Assembly (NCBI RefSeq): GCF_020708045.1
Contig: NZ_JAJFES010000007.1
Coordinates: forward strand, 124,001 to 188,000
Source: Massilia sp. IC2-278
Lineage (GTDB): Bacteria; Pseudomonadota; Gammaproteobacteria; Burkholderiales; Burkholderiaceae_D
Direction: 5' to 3'
Length of the DNA stretch: 64,000 nucleotides
Position numbers and translations under genes: made by a program. This document shows, one piece after another, positions 7,578-19,853 of this stretch. The notes under the pieces were generated by a model. That model saw only the letters and a list, made by a program, of their open reading frames with translations, was not told the origin of the DNA and searched no databases. Positions within the stretch are counted from its first letter, which is position 1, and every line of letters starts with the position of its first letter.

Positions 7578-8720
7578 TCATGCCACCACGCGTTGCACCT
7601 TTCCGCCCGGCAGGCGCTCGAGCAAACCGGCCATTTCCAGCGCCAGCAATTCCAGGCTGAGGGCGCCGACCGTGCTGCCCGAACGCAGCAGCAGCGTGTC
7701 GATGTCGACCGGCCCGTGACCCAGGTGGCCGAGCAGACCGAGACAGCTTGTCTCGGTCGGCATGGGAGCGGCCAGCTCGGGCGCCAGTGGCGAGATCCGC
7801 AAGGATTCGAGAATGTCGTTCGCCGAGTCCACCAGGCGCGCACCTTCGCGTATCAGCTTGTGGCAACCCTTGGCGAGCGGCGCGTGGATCGACCCGGGCA
7901 AGGCAAACACCTCGCGCCCCTGTTCGCCTGCCACGCGCGCCGTGATCAGGGAGCCGGATTTTTCCGCCGCTTCGACCACCAGCACGCCGGCCGACAGCCC
8001 GCTGATGATGCGGTTGCGTCTTGGGAAGTTACCCGGATTGGGTGGCGTGCCGAGTGCGAATTCGCTGACCATGCAGCCGTCGCGCGCAATGCGTTCCGCC
8101 AGTGCGCGGTGGCGCGTGGGATAGGATAAATCGGCGCCGGTGCCGACCACGGCGATCGTCGAACCGCTGCCTTGCAGCGCGCCTTCGTGCGCGGCGCCGT
8201 CGATGCCCAGCGCCAGCCCCGACACGATGCAGACGCCCGCGCGCGACAGGCTCGCCGCGAAACTGCCGGCGTTGGCCTTGCCCTGGCTCGTGGCATTGCG
8301 GGCGCCGACAATCGCCAGCGCCGGCCGCGCCAGCAATTCGCGGCGCCCTCTAATATAGAGGAGTAAGGGTGGGTCGGGAATGTGGGCGAGTCCGTCCGGG
8401 TAGTCCGGTTCGCCCAGGACGACCAGCGCATGCGCGGGGTGGTCGAGCCAGGCCAGCGTGGCATCGCGCAATTCCATGAATGCGGCGGATGGCGGTTCGC
8501 ACAAGGCGCGTGCGGCGGACGCCGGTACATGCGCAGCCAGCGCCGCATACCCGGCAGCGAAAATGGCGCGCGGCGAACCGAAGGCGCGCAGCAGGATGTG
8601 CGCGCCGCGGATCCCGACCCCGTTCGCCTGTTCGAGGCGCAGCCAGTCGGAGAGGTGCGCAATGCGTTCGGCGCTGCGATGGTCGCTGCGGCTGGCGGTG
8701 GTGGGGTCCGTGTCCTGCAC
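7578..8720 (-). CDS. dprA: DNA-processing protein DprA
   Basis: 380-residue DprA/Smf, which loads RecA onto incoming single-stranded DNA during natural transformation. The Rossmann core is complete: ALAIVGARNATSQGK, VSGLALGIDGAAH, AVVGTGADLSYP, NFPRRNRIISGLSAGVLVVEA and ARVAGEQGREVFALPGS. A helical N-terminal segment (WLRLEQANGVG) precedes it and a winged-helix-like C-terminal segment ends it. The start is GTG (complement of CAC at 8718-8720), with GGAG about 10 bases before it; no ATG occurs nearby. It begins 7 bases after the LysM gene ends, so the two are probably co-transcribed. Confidence 0.93.
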   Translation of the reverse strand: MQDTDPTTASRSDHRSAERIAHLSDWLRLEQANGVGIRGAHILLRAFGSPRAIFAAGYAALAAHVPASAARALCEPPSAAFMELRDATLAWLDHPAHALVVLGEPDYPDGLAHIPDPPLLLYIRGRRELLARPALAIVGARNATSQGKANAGSFAASLSRAGVCIVSGLALGIDGAAHEGALQGSGSTIAVVGTGADLSYPTRHRALAERIARDGCMVSEFALGTPPNPGNFPRRNRIISGLSAGVLVVEAAEKSGSLITARVAGEQGREVFALPGSIHAPLAKGCHKLIREGARLVDSANDILESLRISPLAPELAAPMPTETSCLGLLGHLGHGPVDIDTLLLRSGSTVGALSLELLALEMAGLLERLPGGKVQRVVA

Positions 8721-8727
8721 GGTGGAT

Positions 8728-9825
8728 TTACTCCGGTGATTTCGCCACGTCGCCGACTTCCACCGGCGCCGTTACTTGCATGATCAGGCCGTAGGAAACG
8801 CGCCCGAACACTCGGAAGATGAACAGGCTGCCATACTGCTCATCGGGAAGCTTGATCTTCGACCTGCCGATTCCGAGGAAGCCCCTGCGGCCTTCCGGGT
8901 CCGGCACCGTCTTCCCGAAATGATAGAGCTGCAAAACGGCGCCGACGTCGAGTCCATCAATCGAACCACGATTGACAGTCACGACCTGGCTCTGTCCGGC
9001 GTGGGTCACGCCCGAATAGATCGACATCACGCGCGCATCGACCGGGCGCTGCGGCGCATGCGGCACGTAGTTGCGCACGGCCGGCGGCGGCGCCGGCACC
9101 AGGCGGTCGCCGACACCCATTTCGCTGACCGAGCTCGATACCGTGAAGGTGTGCACGTCGACACCGGGCGTGGCCGCCTTGACCAGCGACACGGTGCCGA
9201 CGTAGGTGGCCTCGTGCGCCAGCACGGCGCCGGTCTGCGGGTCGCGCAAGGCGCCGCCCGGGCGGAACACCTGGAAACTGGTGGCGCCGTTCAGTTCCCC
9301 GCGCACATACAGGCGGTCGCCGGCGCCGAGGTAGACACGGTTTTCTTCCGACGCCGCAATGCGCGGCGCGCTTGCCAGCTGGTTTTTCTCGATGATCAGG
9401 GGCTGGGTCAGGTAAGGCTCGATGACGCCGGCCGGGATCGACTGGATCGCGTCGTTTTCCAGGCCCGCGCTGCGCACCTGCGGCGACAGGCGCAGCACCG
9501 GCGGCTCGCCGCGGCCGTCGCCCTCGCCCGGTTTGTTCAGCGACAGGCGCCCGGTCTTGCGGTCGAAGTAGACGATCTGGCCCGGATAGATCCAGTGCGG
9601 ATTGCGGATCTCGTCGCGGTTCATGCCCCAGACCTGGGGCCAGCACCAGGGGTGTTCGAGGAAGGTGCCGGAAATATCCCACAGGGTATCGCCCTTGACG
9701 ACGCGATGCTGGTCGGGGGCATTCGGCTTGAAGGCGCATTCGGCTGCCTGGACGGGGCCCGCCACGACACACGCGACGAGCACCGCCGCTGCAGCGCGGG
9801 TCACGACTGTGCTAAAATTTTTCAT
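8728..9825 (-). CDS. LysM domain-containing periplasmic protein
   Basis: 365 residues with a signal peptide (cleavage after GPVQA, about residue 28) and one LysM peptidoglycan-binding domain (HRVVKGDTLWDISGTFLEHP...IYPGQIVYF, about residues 42-88). The remainder is a long region without a named domain, rich in beta-type sequence. This LysM protein family usually precedes dprA in beta- and gammaproteobacteria. It probably binds the cell wall in the periplasm; no enzymatic motif is visible. It is the first gene of a minus-strand group LysM-dprA-smg. Confidence 0.85.
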   Translation of the reverse strand: MKNFSTVVTRAAAAVLVACVVAGPVQAAECAFKPNAPDQHRVVKGDTLWDISGTFLEHPWCWPQVWGMNRDEIRNPHWIYPGQIVYFDRKTGRLSLNKPGEGDGRGEPPVLRLSPQVRSAGLENDAIQSIPAGVIEPYLTQPLIIEKNQLASAPRIAASEENRVYLGAGDRLYVRGELNGATSFQVFRPGGALRDPQTGAVLAHEATYVGTVSLVKAATPGVDVHTFTVSSSVSEMGVGDRLVPAPPPAVRNYVPHAPQRPVDARVMSIYSGVTHAGQSQVVTVNRGSIDGLDVGAVLQLYHFGKTVPDPEGRRGFLGIGRSKIKLPDEQYGSLFIFRVFGRVSYGLIMQVTAPVEVGDVAKSPE

Positions 9826-10139
9826 TGAAGACGTCCGTAAAGTGCGGCATTGAGACGGAATTTGACACTGGCTGCGCCCGTCAACCCGGACAGCCGCGGC
9901 GCAAGAGACAACACGGCTGATCCCTCCCCGACCGCCAGGCGGATTGCGAAGAGTTGCCGAACTGAATCAAATTCTGCCCATAAATCCTTGAACTAGCAAG
10001 ATAAACCGCGTGCCGTGCCGGCGTGCTTCCGGGGGACCGTGTTGCATTCCTGCCCGTGCGCCGCTTATTTTTGCCGGTGCGTCGTGCTTTGCCGCCCGCA
10101 TCCCTTAATCCTTATTCAACTGTTACCCCTTACCCTCTT
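9826..10139. other. intergenic region between the LysM gene and def
   Basis: 314 bases between divergent genes. It must carry both promoters, but I see no clear -35/-10 pair, riboswitch or repeat. A 39-codon in-frame extension of def exists but lacks family similarity and is not counted as coding. Confidence 0.4.
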
Positions 10140-10682
10140 ATGGCCCTCCTGACTATCCTGCGCTATCCCGACCCACGCCTGCATAAGATTGCCCAGCCGG
10201 TGAGCGAATTCGGCGAGCGTCTTGCCACGCTGGTGGCCGACATGGCCGAAACCATGTACGACGCGCCGGGTGTCGGCCTGGCCGCGACCCAGATCGACGT
10301 GCACGAGCGCGTGGTCGTGATCGACGTCTCGGAAACCCACGACCAGCTGCTGGTCTTCGTCAACCCGGAAATCACCTGGGCCAGCGAAGAAAAGCAGGTC
10401 TACGACGAAGGCTGCCTGTCGGTGCCGGGCATCTACGACGGCGTCGAGCGTCCGGCGCGCGTGAAGGTGCGCGCCCAGGATGCGAAAGGCGCATTTTTCG
10501 AGATGGAATGCGAAGGCTTGCTGGCAGTCTGCATCCAGCACGAAATGGATCACCTGATGGGCAAGGTCTTCGTGGAATACCTGTCGCCGCTGAAGCGCAA
10601 CCGCATCAAGGCCAAGCTGCAGAAGGAAGAGCGCGGCATGGAACGCGAAGCTTCGCTGCGCGCCGCCGGCCGCCGCCACTGA
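10140..10682 (+). CDS. def: peptide deformylase
   Basis: 180-residue metalloenzyme removing the formyl group from the initiator methionine of new proteins. All three family motifs are present: [14 protein letters not shown] (metal-binding Cys) and QHEMDHL (HExxH). Start chosen at the ATG giving [14 protein letters not shown], the usual N-terminus. It lies 10 bases upstream of fmt, which adds the formyl group, in the classic def-fmt pair. Confidence 0.96.
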   Translation: MALLTILRYPDPRLHKIAQPVSEFGERLATLVADMAETMYDAPGVGLAATQIDVHERVVVIDVSETHDQLLVFVNPEITWASEEKQVYDEGCLSVPGIYDGVERPARVKVRAQDAKGAFFEMECEGLLAVCIQHEMDHLMGKVFVEYLSPLKRNRIKAKLQKEERGMEREASLRAAGRRH

Positions 10683-10692
10683 GGCGCCGCGC

Positions 10693-11643
10693 ATGAAAGT
10701 CGTTTTCGCCGGCACGCCGGAGTTTGCCGCTGTCGGCCTGCGTCAATTGATCGCTGCCGGCTTCGAGATTCCCCTGGTGCTGACCCAGCCCGACCGCCCG
10801 GCCGGGCGCGGCATGCAGCTGCAGGCGTCCGCCGTAAAGCAAGTGGCGCTCGAGCACGGCATCGCGGTGGCGCAGCCGCTGTCGCTGCGCATGGACAGCA
10901 AGGACCCGCAGCGCGCGCTGGAGGCGTCCGAAGCCCACGCTCGCTTGAGCTCGCTCGATTATGACGTGATGGTGGTGGCAGCCTATGGGCTGATCCTGCC
11001 GCGCAGCACGCTCGACATCGCGCCTTGCATCAATATCCACGGCTCCCTGCTGCCACGCTGGCGCGGCGCCGCGCCGATCCACCGCGCGATCGAAAGCGGC
11101 GACCTGGAAACCGGCGTGACCATCATGGGCATGGAAGAAGGACTCGATACCGGGCCGATGATGCTGATCGAGCGCGTGGCCATCGAGGATGCGGACACCA
11201 CCGGCAGCTTGCACGACAAGCTGGCGGCGCTGGGCGGCACGATGATCGTCGAGGCGCTGCGCCGCATGGAACGCGGCGAACTGGCCTCGACGCCGCAGCC
11301 GGAAGCGGGCGTGACCTATGCTGCCAAGATCGCCAAGGAAGAAGCGAAACTGGACTTTGCGCTGCCGGCGCTGGACTTGTGGCGCAAGGTGCGGGCTTTC
11401 AATCCCTTCCCTGCGGCGCAAGGCACGGTGAATGGGACGGTGATCAAGATCTGGAACGCGCAGCTGGCCGAGGGTTCCGGGCCGGCGGGCAAGGTGCTGT
11501 CGGCAAGTGCGCAGGATGGCATCGTGGTTGCCTGCGGCGAAGGTGCGCTTCGTCTGTTGGAGTTGCAAAAGCCGGGCGGCAAGCGTTTGCCGGCGGCGGA
11601 GTTCCTGAAGAGCTTTTCGCTTGAAGGGCAGATGTTCGTTTGA
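10693..11643 (+). CDS. fmt: methionyl-tRNA formyltransferase
   Basis: 316 residues. The N-terminal formyltransferase domain shows [12 protein letters not shown], the folate/catalytic loop [19 protein letters not shown] and [16 protein letters not shown]; a C-terminal beta-barrel domain binds the tRNA. It formylates Met-tRNA(fMet) for translation initiation. It overlaps no other gene and forms an operon with def. In relatives rsmB often follows; here rsmB is 12 kb away on the other strand and a repeat pair follows instead. Confidence 0.96.
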   Translation: MKVVFAGTPEFAAVGLRQLIAAGFEIPLVLTQPDRPAGRGMQLQASAVKQVALEHGIAVAQPLSLRMDSKDPQRALEASEAHARLSSLDYDVMVVAAYGLILPRSTLDIAPCINIHGSLLPRWRGAAPIHRAIESGDLETGVTIMGMEEGLDTGPMMLIERVAIEDADTTGSLHDKLAALGGTMIVEALRRMERGELASTPQPEAGVTYAAKIAKEEAKLDFALPALDLWRKVRAFNPFPAAQGTVNGTVIKIWNAQLAEGSGPAGKVLSASAQDGIVVACGEGALRLLELQKPGGKRLPAAEFLKSFSLEGQMFV

Positions 11644-11677
11644 TGCGCATCGTGCGTATCGTGCGGATGTGATGCCG

Positions 11678-11872
11678 ACGTAGGGTGGGCACTCCGTGCC
11701 CACGCGGAAGCTTGCGTCATATTTGCCGATGAGCGCGGCGACAACACATTCATCCCATCTCACGCGTTCGCGGCATGCCCGGGACGCCGTTAGCACGACA
11801 CAAACAATCGGGTTTTTACGGCGCCAACACGGTGTCGGCTTCCGCGTGGGCACGGAGTGCCCACCTTACGGC
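11678..11872. repeat. composite palindromic repeat, two inverted copies (195 bp)
   Basis: Left copy 11678-11710 starts ACGTAGGGTGGGCACTCCGT and continues GCCCACGCGGAAG; right copy 11838-11872 is the inverse, CTTCCGCGTGGGCACGGAGT then GCCCACCTTACGG. Inner hairpin GTGGGCAC/GTGCCCAC. The interior of 127 bases shows no gene and is not obviously related to the interior of the copy at 2023. A short tandem of ATCGTGCG units (11649-11667) borders the left side. Confidence 0.8.
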
Positions 11873-11941
11873 CATCGCTAGCGCCAACCATACCGCTCAC
11901 CGCTGCGGCTGAGTCGACCGCCAAAATCTTTACCACCAAAT

Positions 11942-11967
11942 GAAAAACGCGCCCTCGGGCGCGTTCG
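11942..11967 (-). terminator. terminator of the BrnA-like gene
   Basis: Stem AACGCGCCC / GGGCGCGTT with a 2-base loop; on the minus strand it is followed by GTTTTTC. It sits 8 bases beyond the stop codon of the gene at 11975. Confidence 0.75.
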
Positions 11968-11974
11968 ATGACAA

Positions 11975-12193
11975 TTAATTGCCTGCTTGCGCAGCGCGCT
12001 GCGCATCCATGTGCTCGCGCAAAACTTGATTGATGCGGGTCTGGTAACCTGGACCGGCCGCCTTGAACCATTCCAGCATGTCGACGTCAAGGCGGATCGT
12101 CACGATCTGCTTCACGCCCACCGGCTGCTTCTGTGCTGCAACATGGTTTTGCACCACTGACTGATCCCAATCGGGTTCGTACTCTTTGTTCAT
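11975..12193 (-). CDS. BrnA-like antitoxin family protein, orphan
   Basis: 72 residues. The C-terminal half, TIRLDVDMLEWFKAAGPGYQ followed by TRINQVLREHM, is a ribbon-helix-helix segment typical of BrnA-family antitoxins, which bind operator DNA and neutralise the RNase BrnT. The start at ATG 12193 follows GGGATG. No BrnT-like gene lies upstream on this strand (the next 250 bases are non-coding) or downstream, where a terminator follows. Solitary BrnA-like regulators occur in many proteobacteria, so either a lost toxin or an independent repressor is possible. Confidence 0.7.
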   Translation of the reverse strand: MNKEYEPDWDQSVVQNHVAAQKQPVGVKQIVTIRLDVDMLEWFKAAGPGYQTRINQVLREHMDAQRAAQAGN

Positions 12194-12384
12194 GCAATCA
12201 TCCCGTCTCTTTAAAACGTGCCACATTCCTTATGGCATTTATTTATTGTCGTCGCTGTATGTATCCGCAAAATTGCTAAATGGCCGGGTTTTGTAACGTC
12301 GTGTAACAATCGTCGGCATAAACACATAACGATACAATCTGCTGCCGCCAGCCCCGGCCGCGGGAAGCCGTGGCGCCGATGACG

Positions 12385-12390
12385 TATAAT
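12385..12390 (+). promoter_or_regulatory. possible -10 box of metH
   Basis: A perfect TATAAT lies 52 bases upstream of the metH start. No good -35 box is seen 16-18 bases before it. No cobalamin or S-adenosylhomocysteine riboswitch was recognised in the 200-base leader region. Confidence 0.35.
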
Positions 12391-12442
12391 TTCAGACCGC
12401 CCGAACCGTGCCGCCCTTGCGCACGTCTATTGAAAGCCCACC

Positions 12443-16222
<3,780 letters not shown>

Positions 16223-16248
16223 GCCTCGCAGCGGCCCTGCGGCAAGCT

Positions 16249-16354
16249 GTCTCGTTTGGCCTGTAAAAGCAGCCTCTTTTTGTCTTTTTTGTCGAGTTTT
16301 TTTTCGCGACAAAACGAGACAAGAATAGCCAGGATGCGCAGGTCAAACGAGACA
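16249..16354 (+). other. inverted-repeat structure downstream of metH
   Basis: TGTCTCGTTT (16249-16258) can pair with either of two copies of AAACGAGACA (16312-16321 and 16345-16354). Between them lies a smaller hairpin TTTTGTCG/CGACAAAA (16287-16314) with a T-rich loop. It probably acts as the 3' end or terminator of the metH transcript, although there is no T-run after the last stem. Confidence 0.5.
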
Positions 16355-16422
16355 CGATTTCACAGGGTCCTCAAAGCACCTCCTCCTCCCTACCCCGTTA
16401 GCGCATTGGTTCGAAACAATTG

Positions 16423-16472
16423 CTCCCGCTTGAGGCTCGCGCTTGAGGCTCCCGCTTGAGGCTCGCGCTCGG
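16423..16472. repeat. 13-bp tandem repeat
   Basis: Unit CTCSCGCTTGAGG repeated about 3.8 times with one alternating base (CCC/CGC), in the 490-base gap between metH and the SPW gene. Three copies of a GAAACAATTGC-like segment (16411, 16496, 16540) lie around it. I see no gene in this gap. Confidence 0.7.
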
Positions 16473-16712
16473 TGCCAAGCTAGTGTCCCTTACCTCCGAA
16501 GAATTGCTCCTGCCGCGCCTGCCGTACACACCCGCTGCCTCGAAACAATTGCCCCAGCCCGCACGCCCGTCCAGCAGCCAAGCCTCCTCCTTGCCAAACC
16601 GCCTTGTGCTGGCATAACCCTGGCACCAGCAAACTGCCACGTCCAGGACACAGAACTTTCTGGCTTTTCGATTGCCTAACCTGAGGGACCTCGGTCCCGC
16701 AAGGAGAACATC

Positions 16713-17078
16713 ATGGCAATGCATCTTTCCACCAGGCGCTGGCAGGACCAGGCAATCCTGCTGCTGGGCGTCTGGCTGTTCGTCTCGCCCTGGGTGCTGG
16801 GCTACCCGAGCGAATCGCCGCCGGCGGTGAACGCCTTCATCGCAGGCGCCATCATCGTCGCCCTCGCCGCTTTCGATCTCTACAAGACCTACGTCTGGGC
16901 CGTGCTCGTCAACATCGTGGTGGGTGCCTGGGTGGCGGTGTCGCCGTGGCTGGTCGACGTCATTTCCGACCGTGCCATGAGCGCCAGCATGCTAATCGTG
17001 GGGCTGGCCACCATCGTGCTGGGTTTGTGGGAAATGCGCACCGATCCGGACCTGCACCAGCAGTGGATCGGTACTTAA
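16713..17078 (+). CDS. SPW repeat membrane protein
   Basis: 121 residues with four predicted membrane segments. The family-defining Ser-Pro-Trp motif occurs twice, in LFVSPWVLGY and AVSPWLVDV, each at the end of a hydrophobic helix, marking the two halves of a duplicated hairpin (SPW repeat family, PF03779). The function of the family is unknown. A strong ribosome binding site (AAGGAGA) precedes the ATG. It stands alone in its transcription unit, followed by short tandem repeats and a palindrome. Confidence 0.85.
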   Translation: MAMHLSTRRWQDQAILLLGVWLFVSPWVLGYPSESPPAVNAFIAGAIIVALAAFDLYKTYVWAVLVNIVVGAWVAVSPWLVDVISDRAMSASMLIVGLATIVLGLWEMRTDPDLHQQWIGT

Positions 17079-17083
17079 GCTTT

Positions 17084-17119
17084 TGATGCGGCCTCTGATA
17101 CGACCTCTGATGCGGCCTC
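17084..17119. repeat. 12-bp tandem repeat, three units
   Basis: TGATGCGGCCTC, TGATACGACCTC, TGATGCGGCCTC directly abut one another just after the SPW gene and just before a palindromic repeat copy at 17121. Confidence 0.8.
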
Positions 17120-17120
17120 A

Positions 17121-17152
17121 ACCGTAGCGTGGGCACGCCGTGCCCACGCTGT
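17121..17152. repeat. single copy of the GTAGGGTGG-type palindrome
   Basis: The core AGCGTGGGCAC-GCC-GTGCCCACGCT is a perfect 11-bp stem. It differs from the other copies by GTAGCGTGG in place of GTAGGGTGG, compensated on the other arm. Confidence 0.75.
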
Positions 17153-17211
17153 TACGTGTGTCTCCGCAGTCGGCAGGGGTAGCGTATCTCTCGCAAACCC
17201 GACACCAGCCA

Positions 17212-18486
17212 CTACAGCGCGTAGCGCACCACCTTGTCGCTCCATTCGAAAGCGGCCATTTCGAGTTCGACGAGTTCATCCCCGCTGTCGGCCAGTTCGC
17301 CCAGCACCGGCAGCATCTCGTCGCCCTCTTCCATGCGCTCGAGCGATTCGGCCAGGCGCAGCAGTTCGCCAAAGAAGCCGCTTCGCTTGACCAGCGCGGC
17401 GGCCACTTCCTCGCTTACCGGGATCTGCTCGACCAGGTCAGCCATCGGCACCGAGAACAGCGCATCCATCAGCGACATGATGCCGACCGTAAAGGCGACG
17501 TCGGCCACCTGCCGCTGCCCCGGGCGCAGGCGCTGGGCCAGCAGCTCCATCAGGCGCGCGCGGGTGCTGGCCAGCATCAGCAGCGGCGTTTGCGTGTGCC
17601 CGCGCGTGCCCGGCTCGGCATACAGCATGATCTGCAGCCAGCGCTGCAACTGGCGCCGGCCCAGCACGATCAGGGCCTGGCTCAGCGAATCGATGCGCTG
17701 GCGCAGGCCGGCGGCCGGCGTGTTCACGATGCGCAGCAAATTCACGGCCAGCGAGACGTCGCGCTTGATGGCGCGCTCGATCTCGATGTTGTCGGCGTCC
17801 GAGGTCACCAGGTTCATCAGCTCCATCAGCGCCAGCTGCGACGGCGACAGCTTGCGCCCGGCGAGCACCGACGGTTTGGCGAAGTAATAGCCCTGGAAGT
17901 AATCGAAACCGAGATCGAGGCAGGTGCGGTATTCGGCCTGGCTTTCCACCTTTTCCGCGATCAGGCGTTTGCCGGTGCCGCGCAGGCGCGGCACGATGGC
18001 CAGCATGCTTACTACCGGCGTCGCGCGCAAATCGACCTTCACGAAGTCGAGCAGCGGCAGCAGGCGGCCCAGGCGGCTGCCGTGGCTGGAGGCCTCGGCG
18101 GCGAAGCGGAAGCCGTGCCCGGACAGCTCGGCCAGGCGCCACAGCACGGCGTCGGTGGCTTCCACCGAACCCGTCAGTTCGAGCACCGTGCGCTCGCGCG
18201 GCAGGAAGGCGAAGATGTCGCTCATCAACACCTCGGTGTCGACGTTCAGGAAGGCGCAGGCATCGCCCACCGCGCGCGGCAGGCCGAGCTGGGCCGCATG
18301 GGCCAGCACGCCGGCGCTCGCGGCCAGGCCGGAATCGATCTCGGCGTTGCCATCGGCGCGGTTGCGGAACAGCAGTTCATAGCCGAACAGGGCCTGGTTG
18401 CGGTCGAGCAGCGGCTGGCGCGCCAGGTAGAAGTTGCGTAGTTGCAGAGGCTGGGATGCCTGGTCGAGGCTGGCGGTATCGGTCAT
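17212..18486 (-). CDS. EAL-HDOD (YuxH-type) signalling protein, degenerate EAL
   Basis: 424 residues: an EAL-like domain (about 20-215) followed by an HDOD domain (about 220-400). ExLxR (YELLFRN), the LNVDTEVL segment, FVKVD, EKVES and FQGYYFAKP are recognisable remains of a cyclic-di-GMP phosphodiesterase. The DDFGTG loop with its two catalytic aspartates is replaced by AAEASSHGSRLG, and the LEITE segment reads LELTGS. Hydrolysis is therefore unlikely; such proteins act as c-di-GMP-related or protein-binding regulators. The HDOD half has no enzymatic site and is usually a protein interaction domain. The start ATG at 18486 opens MTDTASLDQ; no operon partner is evident. Confidence 0.85.
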   Translation of the reverse strand: MTDTASLDQASQPLQLRNFYLARQPLLDRNQALFGYELLFRNRADGNAEIDSGLAASAGVLAHAAQLGLPRAVGDACAFLNVDTEVLMSDIFAFLPRERTVLELTGSVEATDAVLWRLAELSGHGFRFAAEASSHGSRLGRLLPLLDFVKVDLRATPVVSMLAIVPRLRGTGKRLIAEKVESQAEYRTCLDLGFDYFQGYYFAKPSVLAGRKLSPSQLALMELMNLVTSDADNIEIERAIKRDVSLAVNLLRIVNTPAAGLRQRIDSLSQALIVLGRRQLQRWLQIMLYAEPGTRGHTQTPLLMLASTRARLMELLAQRLRPGQRQVADVAFTVGIMSLMDALFSVPMADLVEQIPVSEEVAAALVKRSGFFGELLRLAESLERMEEGDEMLPVLGELADSGDELVELEMAAFEWSDKVVRYAL

Positions 18487-18590
18487 CGCGTTCCCGGGAG
18501 AGGTTCAAGCCGTCCACTCTACCCGATTCTCAACAATTAGTGAATTTTTGGCATCGCCATACGGCAAAAAAAGATGCCGTAATGCCAAAT

Positions 18591-19361
18591 TTAAAGCGCA
18601 AGGGGCGCGCCATCGACGAACACCTTGAGTTCGCCGGCCTCGAAATGCGTCCAGCTTTCGTTGTTGGTCAGCGGTTCCGTCACGATGATGGCGACCCGGT
18701 CGTTCGGCGTCGTCACCTGGGAAAAGTCAACCGACAGGTCTTCGTCGGAGAGGCAGGCGGCGGTGAACGGGTACTGGCGCACGATGTAGCAGAGCTTGGT
18801 CGAGCAATGCGCGAACAGGGCCGTGCCGTCGGACAGCATCATGTTGAAGGTGCCGTAGGCGGCGATCTCGCGCACGAGTTCCTGCAGGGCCGCATGCAGC
18901 GCGTCGCGCCCGGGCAGGCTGTCGCCGAAGCGGCGCCGCAGTTCCTGCAGCAGGTAGCAGAAGGCGAGTTCGCTGTCGGTGTTACCCACCGGACGGAAGG
19001 CGCCGTCGAGTGCCGGTGCGAATTCTTTCAGGTCGCCGTTGTGGGCGAAGACCCAGTAGCGGCCCCAGAGTTCGCGCACGAACGGATGGCAATTCTCGAG
19101 CGCCACCTGGCCTTGCGTGGCCTTGCGGATGTGGGCGATGACGTTGGTCGACTTGATCGGGTAACGCTTGATGAGCTCGGCAATCGGCGAGGCGATCGCG
19201 GCCTGGTGGTCGACGAAATGGCGTACGCCGGCGCCTTCGAAAAAGGCGATGCCCCAGCCATCGTGGTGGGTGTCGGTGCGGCCGCCGCGGTGGGCGAAGC
19301 CGGTGAAGGAGAACACAATGTCGGTCGGGACATTGCAGTTCATTGCAAGAAGTTGGCACAT
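18591..19361 (-). CDS. class II glutamine amidotransferase (YafJ-like)
   Basis: 256 residues starting MCQLLAMNCNVP. Removal of Met would leave the N-terminal nucleophile Cys2 of Ntn-type glutamine amidotransferases. Further family marks are HRGGRTDTHHDGWGIAFF, HIRKATQGQVALENCHPF, FAHNGDL and GNTDSELAF. The acceptor substrate is unknown for this single-domain group. An in-frame ATG 14 codons upstream was rejected because it would bury the catalytic Cys. Confidence 0.9.
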   Translation of the reverse strand: MCQLLAMNCNVPTDIVFSFTGFAHRGGRTDTHHDGWGIAFFEGAGVRHFVDHQAAIASPIAELIKRYPIKSTNVIAHIRKATQGQVALENCHPFVRELWGRYWVFAHNGDLKEFAPALDGAFRPVGNTDSELAFCYLLQELRRRFGDSLPGRDALHAALQELVREIAAYGTFNMMLSDGTALFAHCSTKLCYIVRQYPFTAACLSDEDLSVDFSQVTTPNDRVAIIVTEPLTNNESWTHFEAGELKVFVDGAPLAL

Positions 19362-19498
19362 GGCAGGCAGCTTACCATGGGGCCTTGCGGGCAGGAGCGG
19401 CATCGGGCACTTGTGCCGGGCCGCTCCTTGGGTGTGCCGCCATCACGGGCGGCGCGTTGTGCTGGATGGACTCGCCTGAAAACGCTTTGTCGCGGGGC

Positions 19499-19756
19499 TT
19501 AATGCAGCACCACCGGTTGGCTCATCAGGGTGTCGTAGGAACCGAGGAAATCGTCGATTTCTTCCATGGTGGGTTCGCTGGCGATGAGGTTGTTGACGTC
19601 GCGCCGGAACGATTGTGCCAGTTTGCCGCCGATGAACGCTTCGCGACGGCCAGCCTTGTCGACGATTTCGTAACCGCCGAAGCGCAGGGCTTCGAGGTCG
19701 CGATCGACGCCAAATTCGACCACGCTGTACTGTTCGCTGTTGTAGATCATGTTCAT
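19499..19756 (-). CDS. DUF3567 family protein
   Basis: 85-residue acidic protein, MNMIYNSEQYSVVEFGVDRD followed by FGGYEIVDKAGRREAFIGG and SEPTMEEIDDFL. This matches the DUF3567 family, typical of betaproteobacteria and of unknown function. The length is normal for the family. No signal peptide or membrane segment. Confidence 0.85.
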   Translation of the reverse strand: MNMIYNSEQYSVVEFGVDRDLEALRFGGYEIVDKAGRREAFIGGKLAQSFRRDVNNLIASEPTMEEIDDFLGSYDTLMSQPVVLH

Positions 19757-19853
19757 GATGACTCCTTCTCTCGGTCAGAGTGTTGGACCAGCCACGCGGC
19801 GGCGGGCGGCTGGCTTCGACTTCAGTGAAGAGGTGGGGCTGCGCGAACCGATT

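Noticed and set aside
10023-10139. N-terminal extension of peptide deformylase
   Set aside because: 39 residues rich in Pro/Arg with no similarity to the family; the standard start at 10140 is preferred.
12230-12442. Possible riboswitch before metH
   Set aside because: Looked for the cobalamin box and the S-adenosylhomocysteine aptamer core; neither pattern is visible.
16223-16712. Small gene or tRNA in the metH-SPW gap
   Set aside because: No cloverleaf, no frame with a ribosome binding site; only repeats and inverted repeats are seen.
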